DNA from: Methylovorus menthalis
GTDB lineage: Bacteria; Pseudomonadota; Gammaproteobacteria; Burkholderiales; Methylophilaceae
Assembly (NCBI RefSeq): GCF_020523625.1
Contig: NZ_JAJAQH010000005.1
Location: 1-64,000, forward strand
Reading direction: 5' to 3'
Length of the DNA stretch: 64,000 bases
The notes beneath the pieces are model-generated. The model saw only the letters and a program-made list of their open reading frames with translations. It was not told the DNA's origin and made no database searches. The translations under genes were made by a program, and so were the position numbers. This document shows, in pieces, positions 1-10,936 of this stretch (positions are counted from its first letter, which is position 1; every line of letters starts with the position of its first letter).

Positions 1-115
1 GCTTGGCGGCCATAGCGAATTGGAACCACCCCTTCCCATCTCGAACAGGGCCGTGAAACGATTCTGCGCCAATGATAGTATACTTCTCGTATGCGAAAGT
101 AGGTCACCGCCAAGC
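1..115 (+). rRNA. rrf: 5S ribosomal RNA
   Basis: This is the 5S rRNA of the large ribosomal subunit. The first nine bases (GCTTGGCGG) pair with the last nine (CCGCCAAGC) to form helix I. The interior keeps typical bacterial 5S landmarks, such as the GAAAGTAGGTCACCG stretch near the 3' end. The gene starts at or one base inside the window edge, so the very first nucleotide could be missing. It is presumably the last gene of a 16S-23S-5S operon lying upstream. Confidence 0.93.
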
Positions 116-148
116 TTCTTACATATACTTACCCTTGGGTAAGTTTTT

Positions 149-176
149 AGAAAAGCCCTCATTAGAGGGCTTTTCT
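149..176 (+). terminator. Rho-independent terminator of the rRNA operon
   Basis: A perfect 12-bp stem (AGAAAAGCCCTC / GAGGGCTTTTCT) with a 4-base loop ends in a T-rich tract. It lies 33 bases after the 5S gene and before the rimP promoter, so it separates rRNA transcription from the nusA operon. Confidence 0.9.
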
Positions 177-193
177 ATTTGTGCTATCTTGTA

Positions 194-223
194 TTATCAA
201 TTCATTGAATTGATTGATATAAT
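194..223 (+). promoter_or_regulatory. Putative sigma-70 promoter of the rimP-nusA-infB operon
   Basis: A perfect TATAAT at 218-223 is preceded by TG one base upstream, which makes an extended -10. The best -35 candidate is TTATCA at 194-199, 18 bases upstream and four of six matches. It sits between the 5S terminator and rimP, about 60 bases before the start codon. This is where the nusA operon promoter is expected. Confidence 0.6.
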
Positions 224-282
224 GTATTTTTGATGGGCGTAAGCCCATTTTTTGTTTCTGTAGAGGATAAAAGGCATCTCGA

Positions 283-720
283 ATGCAGGATTTGTATTCA
301 TTATTGGAAAAATCTGTAAGCCAACTCGGATATGAATTGGTGGATGTCGAGATTTCGAACCGTGGCAAGCTAATTCGGTTGTTTATTGATAAGCCCGAGG
401 GTATCAATATTGATGATTGTGTTCTCGTTAGCAACCAGCTAGGTAATGTGCTCGCGGTAGAAAATGATATTGACTATGACAGGCTGGAGGTTTCATCTCC
501 TGGCTTGGATCGTGTCTTGAAAAAGGATGCTGATTTCATCAGATTTATTGGTGAGCGGGCGCAAGTGAAATTGCGTATGCCTGTTGATAACAGGAAGAAT
601 TTTATTGGTATTTTGCAAGGTATTGAGCAGGATAGCCTGTTGATTGAGCAGGAAGGCGTGCTGCATCGACTCGCCTTGTCAAACATAGACAAAGCCAGAC
701 TGGCACCTGAGTTTAAATAA
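283..720 (+). CDS. rimP: Ribosome maturation factor RimP
   Basis: RimP (145 aa) assists late maturation of the 30S subunit in the cytoplasm. The family signatures are visible: an N-terminal alpha/beta domain beginning near [16 protein letters not shown], the [15 protein letters not shown] stretch, and [12 protein letters not shown] around residues 67-79. A C-terminal Sm-like beta domain follows. Length is typical for the family (about 150 aa). It is the first gene of the conserved rimP-nusA-infB-rbfA-truB order, which makes the assignment firm. Confidence 0.95.
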   Translation: MQDLYSLLEKSVSQLGYELVDVEISNRGKLIRLFIDKPEGINIDDCVLVSNQLGNVLAVENDIDYDRLEVSSPGLDRVLKKDADFIRFIGERAQVKLRMPVDNRKNFIGILQGIEQDSLLIEQEGVLHRLALSNIDKARLAPEFK

Positions 721-763
721 TTTAAGTACCTGTTGTGATACAGATTTTAGGCGGAGATTTGAA

Positions 764-2230
764 ATGAGTCGCGAAATATTATTGTTGGTAGATGCGCTGG
801 CACACGAAAAAAATGTGGCCAAGGAAGTTATCTTTACGGCTTTGGAGCTTGCGCTAGCCTCTGCAACCAAGAAACGCTTTAGTGAAGACGCGGATGTTCG
901 TGTCGAAATTGAGCGTGATAGCGGTAATTATCATTCTTTCCGTCGCTGGCAAATCGTTTCAGATGATGATTTGGAAAATCCTGCCGCACAAATGTACACG
1001 GATGATGAGCGTGCCGAAGGACTGAATCTTGGTGATTTTTACGAAGAGCCTTTGGAATCCGTGGAGTTTGGACGCATTGGCGCTCAGGCTGCTAAGCAGG
1101 TCATTCTGCAAAAAGTGCGAGAAGCTGAGCGTGAACAGATTCTGAACGATTTTCTTGCGCGTAAGGAACACCTGGTGACGGGTGTTATCAAGCGCATGGA
1201 AAAAGGCAATGCGATTATTGAAGTCGGACGTATCGAATCCGTATTGCCGCGGGATCAAATGATTCCTAAGGAAAATTTGCGTGTTGGAGATCGTGTACGC
1301 GCGTATTTATCACGCATTGAACGAACTGGTCGAGGCCCGCAACTGGTTCTTTCACGTATCGCCCCTGAATTTTTGATCAAGCTGTTTGAGCTCGAGGTTC
1401 CAGAAATTGAAGAGGGCTTGCTAGAGATAAGATCTGCTTCTCGTGATCCTGGCTTGCGTTCGAAAATTGCCGTTAAATCAAATGACCAGCGCCTTGATCC
1501 CGTCGGAACATGCGTAGGGATGCGTGGCTCACGTGTGCAGGCTGTAACCGGCGAGCTGGCTGGTGAGCGTGTGGATATTGTTTTATGGTCTATGGAGCCA
1601 GCGCAGTTCGTGATTAATGCGATGGCCCCTGCTGAAGTGTCCAGCATTGTCGTGGATGAAGATGCACACAGCATGGATGTGGTCGTGGATGAAGAGCAAC
1701 TGGCACAAGCAATTGGCCGTAGCGGTCAAAATGTTCGTCTTGCATCTGAGCTGACGGGTTGGACACTAAATATCCTGACCGAAGCGGAAGCAGCTCAAAA
1801 GCATGAAGAGGAATATACCAAGACCCGTCAGCTCTTTATCGACAAGTTGGATGTTGATGAAGAAGTTGCAGATATTTTGGTACAAGAAGGCTTCAATACA
1901 TTAGAAGAAATTGCCTATGTACCTATCGCGGAAATGAGCGAAATTGATGCCTTTGACGAAGAAACAATCAATGAATTGCGTAAGCGCGCACGCGCTGCAT
2001 TGTTGACTGAAGCCATTGCCAAGGAAGAGAAGCTGGAAGAGGCTTCGGAAAGCTTGCTGACAATGGAAGGTATGGATGATGCCACTGCTCATTTGCTGGC
2101 ATCCAAGGGGGTTTCCACGATGGAAGACCTTGCAGATTTGGCCGTTGATGAGCTGATGGAAATGGCCAACATGGACGCGGAGCGTGCCAAGCAATTGATC
2201 ATGACGGCACGTGCGCCATGGTTTGCGTAA
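764..2230 (+). CDS. nusA: Transcription termination/antitermination factor NusA
   Basis: NusA (488 aa, close to the E. coli 495) binds RNA polymerase and modulates pausing, termination and antitermination. Domains in order are the N-terminal polymerase-binding domain (about 1-130), the S1 domain (about 135-200), and two KH domains (about 230-345) with the [12 protein letters not shown] and [12 protein letters not shown] loops. Two acidic helix-hairpin repeats follow at 365-485. These C-terminal repeats, which in gammaproteobacteria contact the polymerase alpha subunit and NusG, are both present. It lies 43 bases after rimP in the same operon. Confidence 0.97.
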   Translation: MSREILLLVDALAHEKNVAKEVIFTALELALASATKKRFSEDADVRVEIERDSGNYHSFRRWQIVSDDDLENPAAQMYTDDERAEGLNLGDFYEEPLESVEFGRIGAQAAKQVILQKVREAEREQILNDFLARKEHLVTGVIKRMEKGNAIIEVGRIESVLPRDQMIPKENLRVGDRVRAYLSRIERTGRGPQLVLSRIAPEFLIKLFELEVPEIEEGLLEIRSASRDPGLRSKIAVKSNDQRLDPVGTCVGMRGSRVQAVTGELAGERVDIVLWSMEPAQFVINAMAPAEVSSIVVDEDAHSMDVVVDEEQLAQAIGRSGQNVRLASELTGWTLNILTEAEAAQKHEEEYTKTRQLFIDKLDVDEEVADILVQEGFNTLEEIAYVPIAEMSEIDAFDEETINELRKRARAALLTEAIAKEEKLEEASESLLTMEGMDDATAHLLASKGVSTMEDLADLAVDELMEMANMDAERAKQLIMTARAPWFA

Positions 2231-2320
2231 GCAAGCCATGGAATTGAATTTCAGTTAGACGCAACAACGTTTGTAATTAAATGAACAGTGGTATGCGTAA
2301 GATGAGGATGGAGTAACAGG

Positions 2321-5062
2321 ATGGGACAAACAAGCGTAGCACAATTTGCCAGTGAGTTAGGGCTGCCGGCCGAGCTGTTGTTGGAGCAATTAAGAGGGGC
2401 TGGGGTAAATAAGGCTGCGGCGGATGATACCTTGACTGAGCATGACAAGACCTCATTGCTGGAGTTTTTGCGCAAGGAGCATGGTGCGCAGGCACCAAAG
2501 AATAAAATTACCCTTACCCGCCGCCAGAATACGGAAATCAAAAAGACCGATAGTAGCGGTAAGGCCAGAACCATACAGGTGGAGGTGCGCAAAAAGCGCG
2601 TGTTGGTCCGTCGCGACCCATCCTTGCCCGAGCAGGATGATCAGGGCAATGAATTTATTCCCGAATCTCAGGCTGAGCTTGAAGTTCAAGAATATGAAGT
2701 AATTGCCGAAACTCCTGTTTCTGACCAGGTCGTTGAAGAAGCTGTTCATGAAGAGCCAGTTGTGGAGCCGGAGCCCATTGTGGCTGTTGAAGCTGAAGTT
2801 GAGACTGTCATAGAAGAGCCCGAAGTCATTTCGGAACCCGTTGCTGCTGCGGAAGTGGCGCCAGAGCCCGCTGTACCAGCGTCTAGCGGACGTATCAGTG
2901 TATTAAGTCCCGAACAAATTGCCAAACGCGAAGAAGAAGCGCGTCGTCACGCTGCACTGGTCGCTATCCAAACCGCTGAGTTGCGCAAGAAGCAGGAAAT
3001 CCTGCAGAAGCGTCAGGAAGAGGAGGCCAAGAAAGCGGCTGCGGCCGCTGCAGAAGCTGCCAAGCCAGCCAAGGTGGAAGGGACTCTGCACAAGCCAGCC
3101 GTCAAGGAAGCCGCCAAGGCCGATGACAAGGGTGCCAAAAAAGGCAGCAAAAATAACAAGGATTGGGCGGACGCCGAAAACAAAAAGCGCGGTATCAAAA
3201 CCCGCGGCGATGCTGCGCCTACACAGGGCTGGCGCACGCATAAATCCAAGTCAAAATCACATCGTGATGAAGACCAGCAACACGCGTTCAATGCACCTAC
3301 GGAGCCAATTGTGCATGAAGTGCTTGTGCCTGAAACCATCTCTGTCGCTGATCTTGCACACAAGATGGCAGTTAAAGCCAGTGAAGTGATTAAGGTACTC
3401 ATGAAAATGGGCATGATGGTGACGATCAATCAGGTGCTGGATCAGGAAACAGCGATTATCCTGGTAGAGGAAATGGGTCACGTAGCCAAAGCGGCAGCGG
3501 CAAACGATCCAGAGACTTTCCTGGAAGAGCATGATCATGCTGAAGCCATTCAGGAAGCTCGCCCACCAGTAGTTACCGTTATGGGTCACGTTGACCATGG
3601 TAAGACTTCCTTGCTGGATTACATTCGTCGCAGCCGTGTAGCTTCGGGTGAAGCTGGTGGCATTACGCAGCATATTGGCGCATACCATGTGGAAACCCCT
3701 CGTGGCATGGTCACATTCCTGGACACTCCAGGTCACGAAGCCTTTACAGCGATGCGTGCACGCGGTGCCAAGGCTACCGATGTGGTAATTCTGGTCGTGG
3801 CAGCCGATGACGGTGTAATGCCTCAAACGATTGAAGCTGTTCACCATGCCAAAGCTGCGGGAGTGCCCGTTGTCGTGGCCGTGAACAAGGTGGATAAGCC
3901 TGATGCCAACCCTGAGCGCGTCAAACAAGAACTGGTAACGCACGAAGTGGTTCCGGAAGACTGGGGCGGCGACACCATGTTTGTTGAAGTTTCAGCCAAG
4001 GCAGGCACGGGTATTGATGATCTGCTGGAAGCAGTACTTCTGCAGGCAGAAGTACTGGAGTTGAAAGCGCCAAAGAACACCCCGGCCAAGGGCCTGGTAA
4101 TCGAAGGTCGCCTGGACAAGGGCCGTGGCCCTGTGTCGACTATTCTGGTTCAATCCGGCACTCTGCGTCGTGGAGATATGTTGCTGGCCGGCACAGCGTT
4201 TGGTCGTGTACGTGCCATGCTGGATGAAGCGGGTAATGACATCAAGGAAGCGGGCCCTTCTATCCCAGTGGAGATTCTCGGCTTGTCCGATGTGCCATCC
4301 GCAGGTGAGGAAGTAATTGTGCTGAATGATGAACGCAAGGCTCGTGAAATTGCCTTGTTCCGTCAAGGTAAATTCCGCGATGTGAAGCTGGCCAAGCAGC
4401 AGGCTGCCAAGCTCGAGAATATGTTCGAGCAAATGGCCGAGGGCGAAGTGAAGGTACTGCCGCTGATCATCAAATCCGATGTACAGGGTTCTTACGAAGC
4501 GCTGGCAACCTCCTTGCAGAAGCTGTCCACCAATGAAGTCAAGGTCAATATCATCCATACCGGTGTAGGCGCGATCAGCGAGTCTGATGTCAACTTGGCC
4601 GCCGCATCGAAGGCAGTGGTGATTGGCTTTAACGTACGTGCTGATGCCGGTGCCCGCAAGCTGATTGATTCCTCAGGCGTGGATGTACGTTACTACAACA
4701 TCATTTACGAAGCAGTGGATGAAGTGAAGGCTGCCTTAGGTGGCATGCTGTCACCAGAGCAAAAGGAATCCACGATCGGTACCGTGGAAATTCGCGAAGT
4801 GTTCCGTATCTCCAAGGTGGGCGCAGTGGCGGGTTGCTATGTGAGCGATGGCGTTATCCGTCGTTCATCCAAGGTACGTGTCTTGCGTGACAATGTAGTG
4901 ATTCATACCGGTGAACTGGATTCCCTGAAGCGCTTCAAGGATGACGTCAAGGAAGTGAAGTCCAATTTTGAATGTGGTTTGTCGCTGAAGAATTTCAATG
5001 AAATTGAAGTGGGTGACACGCTGGAAGTATTCGAAATTGTTGAAGTTGCCAGAACGCTTTAA
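2321..5062 (+). CDS. infB: Translation initiation factor IF-2
   Basis: IF-2 (913 aa) is the GTPase that places initiator tRNA on the 30S subunit and promotes subunit joining. It has an N-terminal IF2N domain, a long acidic and then Ala/Lys-rich linker (about 110-310), and a second IF2N-like segment near 335-385. The G domain carries GHVDHGKT near 422, DTPGHE near 468 and NKVD near 523; domains II-IV follow. The Ala/Lys/Glu linker is low-complexity, as in other IF-2 proteins. A GGAG ribosome binding site precedes the start. The gene is 90 bases after nusA and 15 before rbfA. Confidence 0.97.
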   Translation: MGQTSVAQFASELGLPAELLLEQLRGAGVNKAAADDTLTEHDKTSLLEFLRKEHGAQAPKNKITLTRRQNTEIKKTDSSGKARTIQVEVRKKRVLVRRDPSLPEQDDQGNEFIPESQAELEVQEYEVIAETPVSDQVVEEAVHEEPVVEPEPIVAVEAEVETVIEEPEVISEPVAAAEVAPEPAVPASSGRISVLSPEQIAKREEEARRHAALVAIQTAELRKKQEILQKRQEEEAKKAAAAAAEAAKPAKVEGTLHKPAVKEAAKADDKGAKKGSKNNKDWADAENKKRGIKTRGDAAPTQGWRTHKSKSKSHRDEDQQHAFNAPTEPIVHEVLVPETISVADLAHKMAVKASEVIKVLMKMGMMVTINQVLDQETAIILVEEMGHVAKAAAANDPETFLEEHDHAEAIQEARPPVVTVMGHVDHGKTSLLDYIRRSRVASGEAGGITQHIGAYHVETPRGMVTFLDTPGHEAFTAMRARGAKATDVVILVVAADDGVMPQTIEAVHHAKAAGVPVVVAVNKVDKPDANPERVKQELVTHEVVPEDWGGDTMFVEVSAKAGTGIDDLLEAVLLQAEVLELKAPKNTPAKGLVIEGRLDKGRGPVSTILVQSGTLRRGDMLLAGTAFGRVRAMLDEAGNDIKEAGPSIPVEILGLSDVPSAGEEVIVLNDERKAREIALFRQGKFRDVKLAKQQAAKLENMFEQMAEGEVKVLPLIIKSDVQGSYEALATSLQKLSTNEVKVNIIHTGVGAISESDVNLAAASKAVVIGFNVRADAGARKLIDSSGVDVRYYNIIYEAVDEVKAALGGMLSPEQKESTIGTVEIREVFRISKVGAVAGCYVSDGVIRRSSKVRVLRDNVVIHTGELDSLKRFKDDVKEVKSNFECGLSLKNFNEIEVGDTLEVFEIVEVARTL

Positions 5063-5077
5063 GGCTAGAAGACAAAC

Positions 5078-5458
5078 ATGGCAAAAGAGTTTTCTCGTAG
5101 CGATCGCGTAGCGGAGCAAATGCAACGTGAGTTGGCGGATCTGCTGCAGTTTGAGGTAAAAGATCCACGTGTGGGCATGGTCACCGTCACTGAAGTTGAG
5201 GTGAGCGGCGATCTGGCCCATGCAAAGGTCTTTTACAGTGCCGAAAAGGGCACGCCGGAATTACAGAAAGCGCTTGAAAAAACGGCAGGTTTTTTGCGTA
5301 GTCAGCTGGCTAAACGACTTTTGCTGCGCACGGTGCCTCAATTGCATTTTGTTTACGATGCCTCTATTGATAACGGCATGAAAATATCCCGGCTGATTGA
5401 TGATGCATTGGCGCAGGATAAGCTGGATCAAGAGAATGCTGACAAAGGTGATGCCTGA
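5078..5458 (+). CDS. rbfA: 30S ribosome-binding factor RbfA
   Basis: RbfA (126 aa) is a small KH-fold protein that binds the 30S subunit late in assembly and is needed for 16S 5'-end maturation and cold adaptation. The start (MAKEFSRSDRVAEQMQREL), the DPRVGMVTVTEVEVSGDL segment and the HFVYDASIDNGMKIS segment near the C-terminus are family hallmarks. It lies between infB and truB in the standard order. Confidence 0.96.
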   Translation: MAKEFSRSDRVAEQMQRELADLLQFEVKDPRVGMVTVTEVEVSGDLAHAKVFYSAEKGTPELQKALEKTAGFLRSQLAKRLLLRTVPQLHFVYDASIDNGMKISRLIDDALAQDKLDQENADKGDA

Positions 5459-5484
5459 CGCAATAACGTCAGTCATGTTTCAAC

Positions 5485-6390
5485 GTGCAGTTCAAACGAA
5501 TCAAACGCGATATCAGCGGCATATTGTTGCTGGACAAGCCGCTGGGCATATCCAGCAACCAGGCATTGCAAATCGTCAAGCGCCTGTTTCAGGCTGCCAA
5601 GGCTGGTCATACAGGCAGTCTTGATCCGCTGGCAAGCGGATTGCTTCCCATCTGCCTCGGCGAAGCGACCAAATTTTCCCATTTTTTACTCGATTCCGAT
5701 AAAAGTTATCGTGCGCTAGTGACGCTGGGCAGCACGACCACGACGGGTGATGCAGAGGGGGAGGTGCTTGCGCGATTGCCAGTTACGACTACCCCAGGCG
5801 AACTTGAAGCTGCGCTGAAGAAAATGGTGGGCGATATTTTGCAGGTTCCTCCCATGTATTCAGCATTGAAGCATGGCGGCAAAGCGTTATATGAGTATGC
5901 CCGCGACGGCGTCGAAATCGCGCGAGAAGCCAGGCCAGTTAAGATACATGCGATTACTCTTGAGCGCTTTGAAGGCGAACAGTTTGAGATGGTGGTCTCC
6001 TGTAGCAAGGGTACCTATATACGAACTTTGGCCGAAGACATTGGCAAATTGCTAGGCTGCGGTGCCCATCTTGGTGGTTTGCGACGACTGACGACAGCGC
6101 ATTTCAATCTGAAAGATGCCGTGACGATTGAGCAACTTGATCAAATGTCGATAGAGGCGCGTGATGCAGCTCTGCTGTCTGCCGATGCCGCGATTGAAGA
6201 TTTGCCGCAAGTCAGTATCGATGCCGATAGCACGTTCTATTTATTGCGTGGCCAGGAAGTATGGAAGGCTGGATTAAGAATCGAGGGTTTGTTCAGGATT
6301 TATTCTGACCAAGGCATTTTTCTGGGAATAGGCGAACAAACATCTCGCGGGTCCATCGCCCCCAAGCGCTTGCTTCGCCAAGCCGTGTAA
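5485..6390 (+). CDS. truB: tRNA pseudouridine(55) synthase TruB
   Basis: TruB (301 aa) makes pseudouridine 55 in the T loop of tRNAs. The GHTGSLDPLASG motif holds the catalytic Asp at residue 47, and SKGTYIRTLAEDIG and a C-terminal PUA-like region are also visible. A GTG codon is chosen as start because it gives the normal N-terminus leading into the GILLLDKP motif. The upstream ATG at 5475 is out of frame. Confidence 0.95.
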   Translation: MQFKRIKRDISGILLLDKPLGISSNQALQIVKRLFQAAKAGHTGSLDPLASGLLPICLGEATKFSHFLLDSDKSYRALVTLGSTTTTGDAEGEVLARLPVTTTPGELEAALKKMVGDILQVPPMYSALKHGGKALYEYARDGVEIAREARPVKIHAITLERFEGEQFEMVVSCSKGTYIRTLAEDIGKLLGCGAHLGGLRRLTTAHFNLKDAVTIEQLDQMSIEARDAALLSADAAIEDLPQVSIDADSTFYLLRGQEVWKAGLRIEGLFRIYSDQGIFLGIGEQTSRGSIAPKRLLRQAV

Positions 6391-6464
6391 CGAGGTTAAT
6401 CTGCGGGATACGCGGGTTAATATTCCTAAATGTATAAGCCTCAAAGCAGACGGGAATTGCTTTG

Positions 6465-6493
6465 TTGAACTTATACTTAAATCAAGTTATAAT
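6465..6493 (+). promoter_or_regulatory. Sigma-70 promoter of rpsO
   Basis: TTGAAC (6465-6470) and a perfect TATAAT (6488-6493) are separated by exactly 17 bases. The predicted start near 6500 gives a leader of about 90 bases before rpsO. In E. coli the S15 leader folds into a pseudoknot for autogenous control; I did not verify such a fold here. Confidence 0.82.
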
Positions 6494-6588
6494 CAAAAGT
6501 TGATTGTAAATGAATGCTCTAGCGGGGTTGATGTAGCCTGCCTTTGCATTGACGCAAAACACATCTCACAAAATACAGGATTTAAGTT

Positions 6589-6858
6589 ATGGCAATTACA
6601 GTTCAAGAAACAGCAAAGATTGTTGCTGATTTTCAACAAGCTCCAAACGATACAGGCAGCCCTGAAGTTCAAGTTGCACTTCTCAGTGCTCGTATTACCT
6701 ATTTGACAGAGCATTTCAAAAGCAATGCCAAGGATCACCACTCCCGTCGTGGTCTGCTGAAGTTGGTAAGTCAGCGCCGCAAATTGCTGGATTACCTCAA
6801 GCGCAAGAATGCTGATCGCTATCGCACTCTGATTGAGCGCCTGGGTCTCCGTAAATAA
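6589..6858 (+). CDS. rpsO: 30S ribosomal protein S15
   Basis: S15 (89 aa, the standard length) is a primary 16S rRNA binding protein that organises the central domain of the 30S subunit. The NDTGSPEVQ motif, the [19 protein letters not shown] stretch and the RLGLRK ending match the family closely. It has its own strong promoter and is separated from pnp by a terminator-like hairpin. Confidence 0.97.
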   Translation: MAITVQETAKIVADFQQAPNDTGSPEVQVALLSARITYLTEHFKSNAKDHHSRRGLLKLVSQRRKLLDYLKRKNADRYRTLIERLGLRK

Positions 6859-6908
6859 TTACGTTGTACCTTGTAAAGTATCAGCGCAAATTCGTGAATT
6901 GAAGAAAC

Positions 6909-6951
6909 AAGCCGAAGGCAAAGCGGTAACGCGGCGCTTATCGGCTTTTTT
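6909..6951 (+). terminator. Terminator/attenuator between rpsO and pnp
   Basis: AAGCCGA (6909-6915) pairs with TCGGCTT (6941-6947), and a T-rich tract follows directly. The inner sequence can form extra GC pairs. It lies between the rpsO stop and the pnp ribosome binding site. Some readthrough probably supplies pnp, as I see no obvious pnp promoter in the short gap. Confidence 0.72.
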
Positions 6952-6973
6952 CGTTTTAATAAGGACATAAGAC

Positions 6974-9097
6974 GTGAAAGCCATTAAAAAAACGATTACG
7001 TATGGTCAGCATGAGCTGACCTTGGAAACGGGTGAAATCGCTCGTCAGGCAGATGGCGCAGTGTTGGTGAGTTACGGTGATACCGTCGTGCTCGTCACTG
7101 TGGTGGGCAAAACCGATGTGAAGCCTGGCCAGGATTTCTTTCCGCTGACTGTGGATTATCAAGAGCGTACCTATGCTGCTGGCAAGATTCCCGGTGGTTT
7201 TTTCAAGCGTGAAGGTCGCCCTTCAGAAAAGGAAACACTGACTTCACGCTTGATCGATCGCCCTCTGCGTCCGCTCTTCCCGGAAGCCTTTTACAATGAA
7301 GTGCAGATCGTTGCTACCGTGATGTCTTCAGACAGTGAAATTGACTCCGATATTCCTGCCATCATTGGTGCCTCCGCTGCGCTGGCAATTTCCGGTATTC
7401 CATTCTATGGTCCAATCGGTGCAGCCCGTGTGGGTTACATCAACGGCGAATACGTACTGAATCCGACAGCAAGCCAGCTCAAAGAAACCGAGTTGGATCT
7501 GGTGGTCGCTGCTACCTCTACCGCTGTATTGATGGTGGAGTCTGAGGCAAAAGAACTGCCTGAAGATGTGATGCTGGGTTCCGTAGTCTATGGCCATGAG
7601 CAAATGCAAGCTGTGATCAATGTTATCAATGAGATTGCTGCAGAAGTTGCTAAAGAGCCATGGGATTGGACTCCTCCTGCTGAAAACACGGCGCTCATCG
7701 AAAAAATCACCACCATTGCTAGTGCCGATATTAATGCAGCCTACCAAATCAAGTCTAAGGGTGCTCGTTCCTCCAAGCTTGATGAAATCAAGAGTCGTGT
7801 CCTGGGTGAACTCATCACTGAAGCTACTTCAACTGAAGAAGCCAACGAGATCAAATCCATTCTGCACAATCTGGAAGCGAAGGTTGTTCGTGGTCAGATT
7901 CTGAATGGCGAGCCACGCATTGATGGCCGTAACACCCGTACTGTGCGACCTATTACCATCCGTACTGGCGTGTTGCCTCGCACTCACGGTTCTGCCTTGT
8001 TCACCCGCGGTGAAACTCAGGCGCTCGTGGTTGCAACTCTGGGTACCGGCCGCGATGAGCAGATCATTGATGCTTTGCAAGGCGAATACACCGATCGTTT
8101 CATGTTGCATTACAACATGCCTCCGTATGCCACTGGCGAAACTGGCCGCGTGGGTACGCCAAAGCGTCGTGAAATCGGACATGGTCGTTTGGCCAAACGT
8201 GCTTTGCTGGCCGCATTGCCTAGCCAGGAAGAGTTCGGTTATACCATTCGCGTTGTATCTGAAATTACTGAATCCAATGGTTCAAGTTCCATGGCATCCG
8301 TCTGTGGCGGCTGTCTGGCATTGATGGATGCGGGCGTTCCAGTCAAGACCCATGTTGCTGGTATTGCCATGGGCCTGATCAAGGAAGGTAACCGCGTTGC
8401 AGTTCTGACCGACATTCTGGGCGATGAAGATCATCTGGGTGATATGGACTTTAAGGTAGCGGGTTCCGAAGATGGTATTACCGCCCTGCAAATGGACATC
8501 AAGATTACCGGTATTACTGCCGAAATCATGCAAGCTGCTTTGGCACAAGCCAAGGAAGGCCGCCTGCACATTCTGGGTCTGATGAAGGACGCGATGGGCG
8601 AAACCCGTCAAGAGCTGTCCGCTTTTGCTCCACGTATCATCAGCATGAAGATCAACCCTGAAAAGATCCGTGATGTCATCGGCAAGGGCGGCGCTGTGAT
8701 TCGTGCACTGACCGAAGAAACTGGCACCACTATTGATATTGAAGAAGATGGCACCATCAAGATCGGTTGCACCAGTGCAGAAGCAGGTGAAGAAGCCAAG
8801 CGCCGTATTGAAGCCATTACCGCTGAAGTGGAAATTGGTCAGACTTATGAAGGCACTGTCATCAAGCTGCTGGATTTTGGTGCGATTGTTTCATTGCTGC
8901 CAGGCAAAGATGGTTTGTTGCACATCTCACAAATCGCTCATCAACGCGTGAATGCTGTTGGTGACTTCCTGAAGGAAGGCCAGGTTGTTAAGGTCAAGGT
9001 CATGGAAGCTGACGAAAAAGGCCGCGTGCGTTTGAGCATGAAGGCACTGATCGATCCACCTGCAGAAGAAGCCAAGGCTGAAACCGAAGCTTCTTAA
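6974..9097 (+). CDS. pnp: Polyribonucleotide nucleotidyltransferase (PNPase)
   Basis: PNPase (707 aa) degrades RNA 3'-5' by phosphorolysis and is part of the bacterial degradosome. It has two RNase PH-like domains separated by a helical domain, with [22 protein letters not shown] in the first core. A KH domain carries [13 protein letters not shown] near 565, and an S1 domain ends near residue 690. The start is GTG, with AAGGA at 6961-6965 as ribosome binding site. The rpsO-pnp order is widely conserved. Confidence 0.97.
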   Translation: MKAIKKTITYGQHELTLETGEIARQADGAVLVSYGDTVVLVTVVGKTDVKPGQDFFPLTVDYQERTYAAGKIPGGFFKREGRPSEKETLTSRLIDRPLRPLFPEAFYNEVQIVATVMSSDSEIDSDIPAIIGASAALAISGIPFYGPIGAARVGYINGEYVLNPTASQLKETELDLVVAATSTAVLMVESEAKELPEDVMLGSVVYGHEQMQAVINVINEIAAEVAKEPWDWTPPAENTALIEKITTIASADINAAYQIKSKGARSSKLDEIKSRVLGELITEATSTEEANEIKSILHNLEAKVVRGQILNGEPRIDGRNTRTVRPITIRTGVLPRTHGSALFTRGETQALVVATLGTGRDEQIIDALQGEYTDRFMLHYNMPPYATGETGRVGTPKRREIGHGRLAKRALLAALPSQEEFGYTIRVVSEITESNGSSSMASVCGGCLALMDAGVPVKTHVAGIAMGLIKEGNRVAVLTDILGDEDHLGDMDFKVAGSEDGITALQMDIKITGITAEIMQAALAQAKEGRLHILGLMKDAMGETRQELSAFAPRIISMKINPEKIRDVIGKGGAVIRALTEETGTTIDIEEDGTIKIGCTSAEAGEEAKRRIEAITAEVEIGQTYEGTVIKLLDFGAIVSLLPGKDGLLHISQIAHQRVNAVGDFLKEGQVVKVKVMEADEKGRVRLSMKALIDPPAEEAKAETEAS

Positions 9098-9112
9098 GCA
9101 ATAGCACTAAAA

Positions 9113-9141
9113 CAAAAAGGCCGGAAATTCCGGCCTTTTTG
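9113..9141. terminator. Bidirectional terminator between pnp and dksA
   Basis: A perfect 12-bp inverted repeat (CAAAAAGGCCGG / CCGGCCTTTTTG) with a 5-base spacer is flanked by T-rich sequence on the plus strand. Its A-rich left arm gives a T tract on the minus strand. It lies between two converging genes and can serve both. Confidence 0.9.
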
Positions 9142-9189
9142 TTTTTCTGGCAAACAATCAAAAGATCGCTTGTCAGTGGAGGTGTCTAC

Positions 9190-9612
9190 TTATTTTGCAA
9201 CTTGACGCTCACGAATTTCATCCAGGGTTTTGCAGTCAATGCAAAGTGTTGCGGTAGGACGTGCTTCCAGACGCTTCAAGCCAATTTCAACGCCGCAGCT
9301 GTTGCAATAGCCATACTCGTGTTCGTTTATTTTGCCGAGGGTTTCATCGATTTTTTTGATCAGCTTGCGTTCGCGGTCACGGTTACGCAATTCCAGTGCC
9401 ATATCCGATTCCTGGCTGGCGCGGTCATTAGGGTCGGCAAACATGGTCACTTCGTCCTGCATGGTATGTACAGTACGATCAATGTCGTGACTTAACTCGG
9501 CCTTCCAGTCATTCAGAATCTTGCGGAAATGATCGAGTTGCTTGTCATTCATGTATTCCTCATCCGGCTTCGGTTGATAAGGAATAAATTGTCTTGTGAT
9601 TGCTTCAGCCAT
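9190..9612 (-). CDS. dksA: RNA polymerase-binding transcription factor DksA
   Basis: DksA (140 aa) enters the secondary channel of RNA polymerase and, with ppGpp, controls rRNA and amino-acid promoters. The coiled-coil tip carries the two key Asp residues (D60 and D63 in DPNDRAS). The C-terminal zinc finger is a full four-Cys type (C103-x2-C106 and C124-x2-C127). Length is near that of E. coli DksA (151 aa). Two potential start codons 20 residues apart are possible; the upstream one is kept. Confidence 0.95.
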   Translation of the reverse strand: MAEAITRQFIPYQPKPDEEYMNDKQLDHFRKILNDWKAELSHDIDRTVHTMQDEVTMFADPNDRASQESDMALELRNRDRERKLIKKIDETLGKINEHEYGYCNSCGVEIGLKRLEARPTATLCIDCKTLDEIRERQVAK

Positions 9613-9787
9613 AGGTGCCTTGAAAACTCAAAATGCGATTGACAAAATTTAAAGCGGAGAAAGTGTACACCTAATATAAATGGGATGCAAAACACCTAAC
9701 TGCATTGAACATGTTGCCTTCGTATATCAAATAAGCGTTCAAATTCCACAATGTCGGCTAGTGTACTCTCAATCAGCATACTGGTAA

Positions 9788-10651
9788 CTATATTTGGGCG
9801 GATTCCTTGAGTTCAAGGGCCATCAAGGTATTTTCCATCAAGGTTGCTACCGTCATTGGGCCGACACCCCCGGGAACGGGTGTAATCCAACTGGCCCTTT
9901 CTTTTGCGATATTAAAGTCGACATCTCCGCAGATCTTGCCATCAGGAAGGCGATTAATACCAATATCAATAACAACTGCGCCGGGTTTTATCCATTCACC
10001 ACTAATCAATCCTGGTTTGCCTGCAGCCGCTACGACGAGATCCGCGCGTTCGATATTTTCACGCAGATTTTTTGTGTGGCGATGACAGCAAGTGACAGTA
10101 CATCCTGCCAGCAGTAACTCGAGAGCCATTGGGCGGCCTACATGGTTCGAGACGCCTATAACAACAGCATCCAGTCCCATCAGTTCGATATTTGCCGACT
10201 TCAGCAGTTTAATGACGCCAAAAGGCGTGCAGGAGCGCAGCGTGGGCTCACGTACCGCCAGGCGCCCGATGTTGTAAGGATGAAAACCATCCACATCCTT
10301 GCCTGCGGAGATGGTCTCGATGATTTTCTTCTCGCTGATATGGTGTGGCAAGGGAGATTGCACCAAAATACCGTCAATTTCGTTATCGTCGTTTAGCTGC
10401 TGAATGAGGGCCAGTAAGTCTGCCTCAGATGTGTCAGCGGGTAAGTCATAAGCAAGAGAGCGTATGCCGACTTTTTCACAGGCAACCCGTTTGTTCCGCA
10501 CATAGATTGCCGAAGCCGGGTCAGCGCCCAGCATGATAACGACCAAAGCAGGCGCACGCTTGCCGACAGCCAAGCGTTGATCAACACGAGCCTTAAGCTC
10601 AAGTAACATGGATTCGGCAACGGCTTTGCCATTGATGAGTTGTGCGGACAT
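9788..10651 (-). CDS. folD: Bifunctional methylenetetrahydrofolate dehydrogenase / methenyltetrahydrofolate cyclohydrolase FolD
   Basis: FolD (287 aa) interconverts 5,10-methylene-THF, 5,10-methenyl-THF and 10-formyl-THF, linking serine and C1 metabolism to purine and formyl-Met synthesis. Catalytic Lys54 lies in [13 protein letters not shown]; the VQSPLP motif and the C-terminal [16 protein letters not shown] motif are intact. The start chosen (MSAQLINGK) gives the usual family length. The open frame runs 61 codons further upstream, but that part is the antisense of a tRNA gene and is not protein. Confidence 0.95.
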   Translation of the reverse strand: MSAQLINGKAVAESMLLELKARVDQRLAVGKRAPALVVIMLGADPASAIYVRNKRVACEKVGIRSLAYDLPADTSEADLLALIQQLNDDNEIDGILVQSPLPHHISEKKIIETISAGKDVDGFHPYNIGRLAVREPTLRSCTPFGVIKLLKSANIELMGLDAVVIGVSNHVGRPMALELLLAGCTVTCCHRHTKNLRENIERADLVVAAAGKPGLISGEWIKPGAVVIDIGINRLPDGKICGDVDFNIAKERASWITPVPGGVGPMTVATLMENTLMALELKESAQI

Positions 10652-10694
10652 AGAATTCGGATCAATGAAAAAGGATGATTTTAGCAGATTCAGT

Positions 10695-10723
10695 TTGACC
10701 ACACCGCTGGTTTGCGCTATATT
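10695..10723 (+). promoter_or_regulatory. Sigma-70 promoter of the tRNA cluster
   Basis: TTGACC (10695-10700) and TATATT (10718-10723) are spaced by 17 bases. Transcription would begin near 10730, just before tRNA-Pro at 10733. A GC-rich stretch after the -10, as is common at stringently controlled tRNA promoters, is present (GCGGTCC). Confidence 0.78.
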
Positions 10724-10732
10724 TGCGGTCCT

Positions 10733-10809
10733 CGGGGTGTAGCGTAGTCTGGTAGCGCGCCTGCTTTGGGAGCAGGATGTCGGGAGTTCGAATCTCTCCA
10801 CCCCGACCA
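10733..10809 (+). tRNA. tRNA-Pro (anticodon TGG)
   Basis: A full cloverleaf is visible. The 7-bp acceptor stem is CGGGGTG / CACCCCG, the anticodon stem CCTGC/GCAGG carries the loop TTTGGGA, and the T arm contains GTTCGAATC. Discriminator A and the CCA end are encoded. First of three tRNAs in tandem. Confidence 0.96.
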
Positions 10810-10835
10810 GTATTTCAAAACGATTGTCCGACAAT

Positions 10836-10912
10836 CTGCCCGTAGCTCAACCGGATAGAGCACCAGCCTTCTAAGCTGGGGGTTACAGGTTCGATTCCTG
10901 TCGGGCAGGCCA
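10836..10912 (+). tRNA. tRNA-Arg (anticodon TCT)
   Basis: The acceptor stem is CTGCCCG / CGGGCAG. The anticodon stem CCAGC/GCTGG carries the loop CTTCTAA with anticodon TCT, which reads AGA/AGG. The T loop is GTTCGATTC, discriminator G and CCA are encoded. It lies 26 bases after tRNA-Pro. Confidence 0.96.
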
Positions 10913-10936
10913 TGATACTGATCCCCCAGTTTCAAT

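Noticed and set aside
10652-10834. N-terminal extension of folD by 61 codons ([14 protein letters not shown]-type sequence)
   Set aside because: This is the antisense reading of the tRNA-Pro gene, a well-known false protein signature; the true FolD start is at 10651.
10717-10935. Open frame of 72 codons on the minus strand across tRNA-Pro and tRNA-Arg
   Set aside because: Antisense of two tRNA genes; no ribosome binding site and no protein character.
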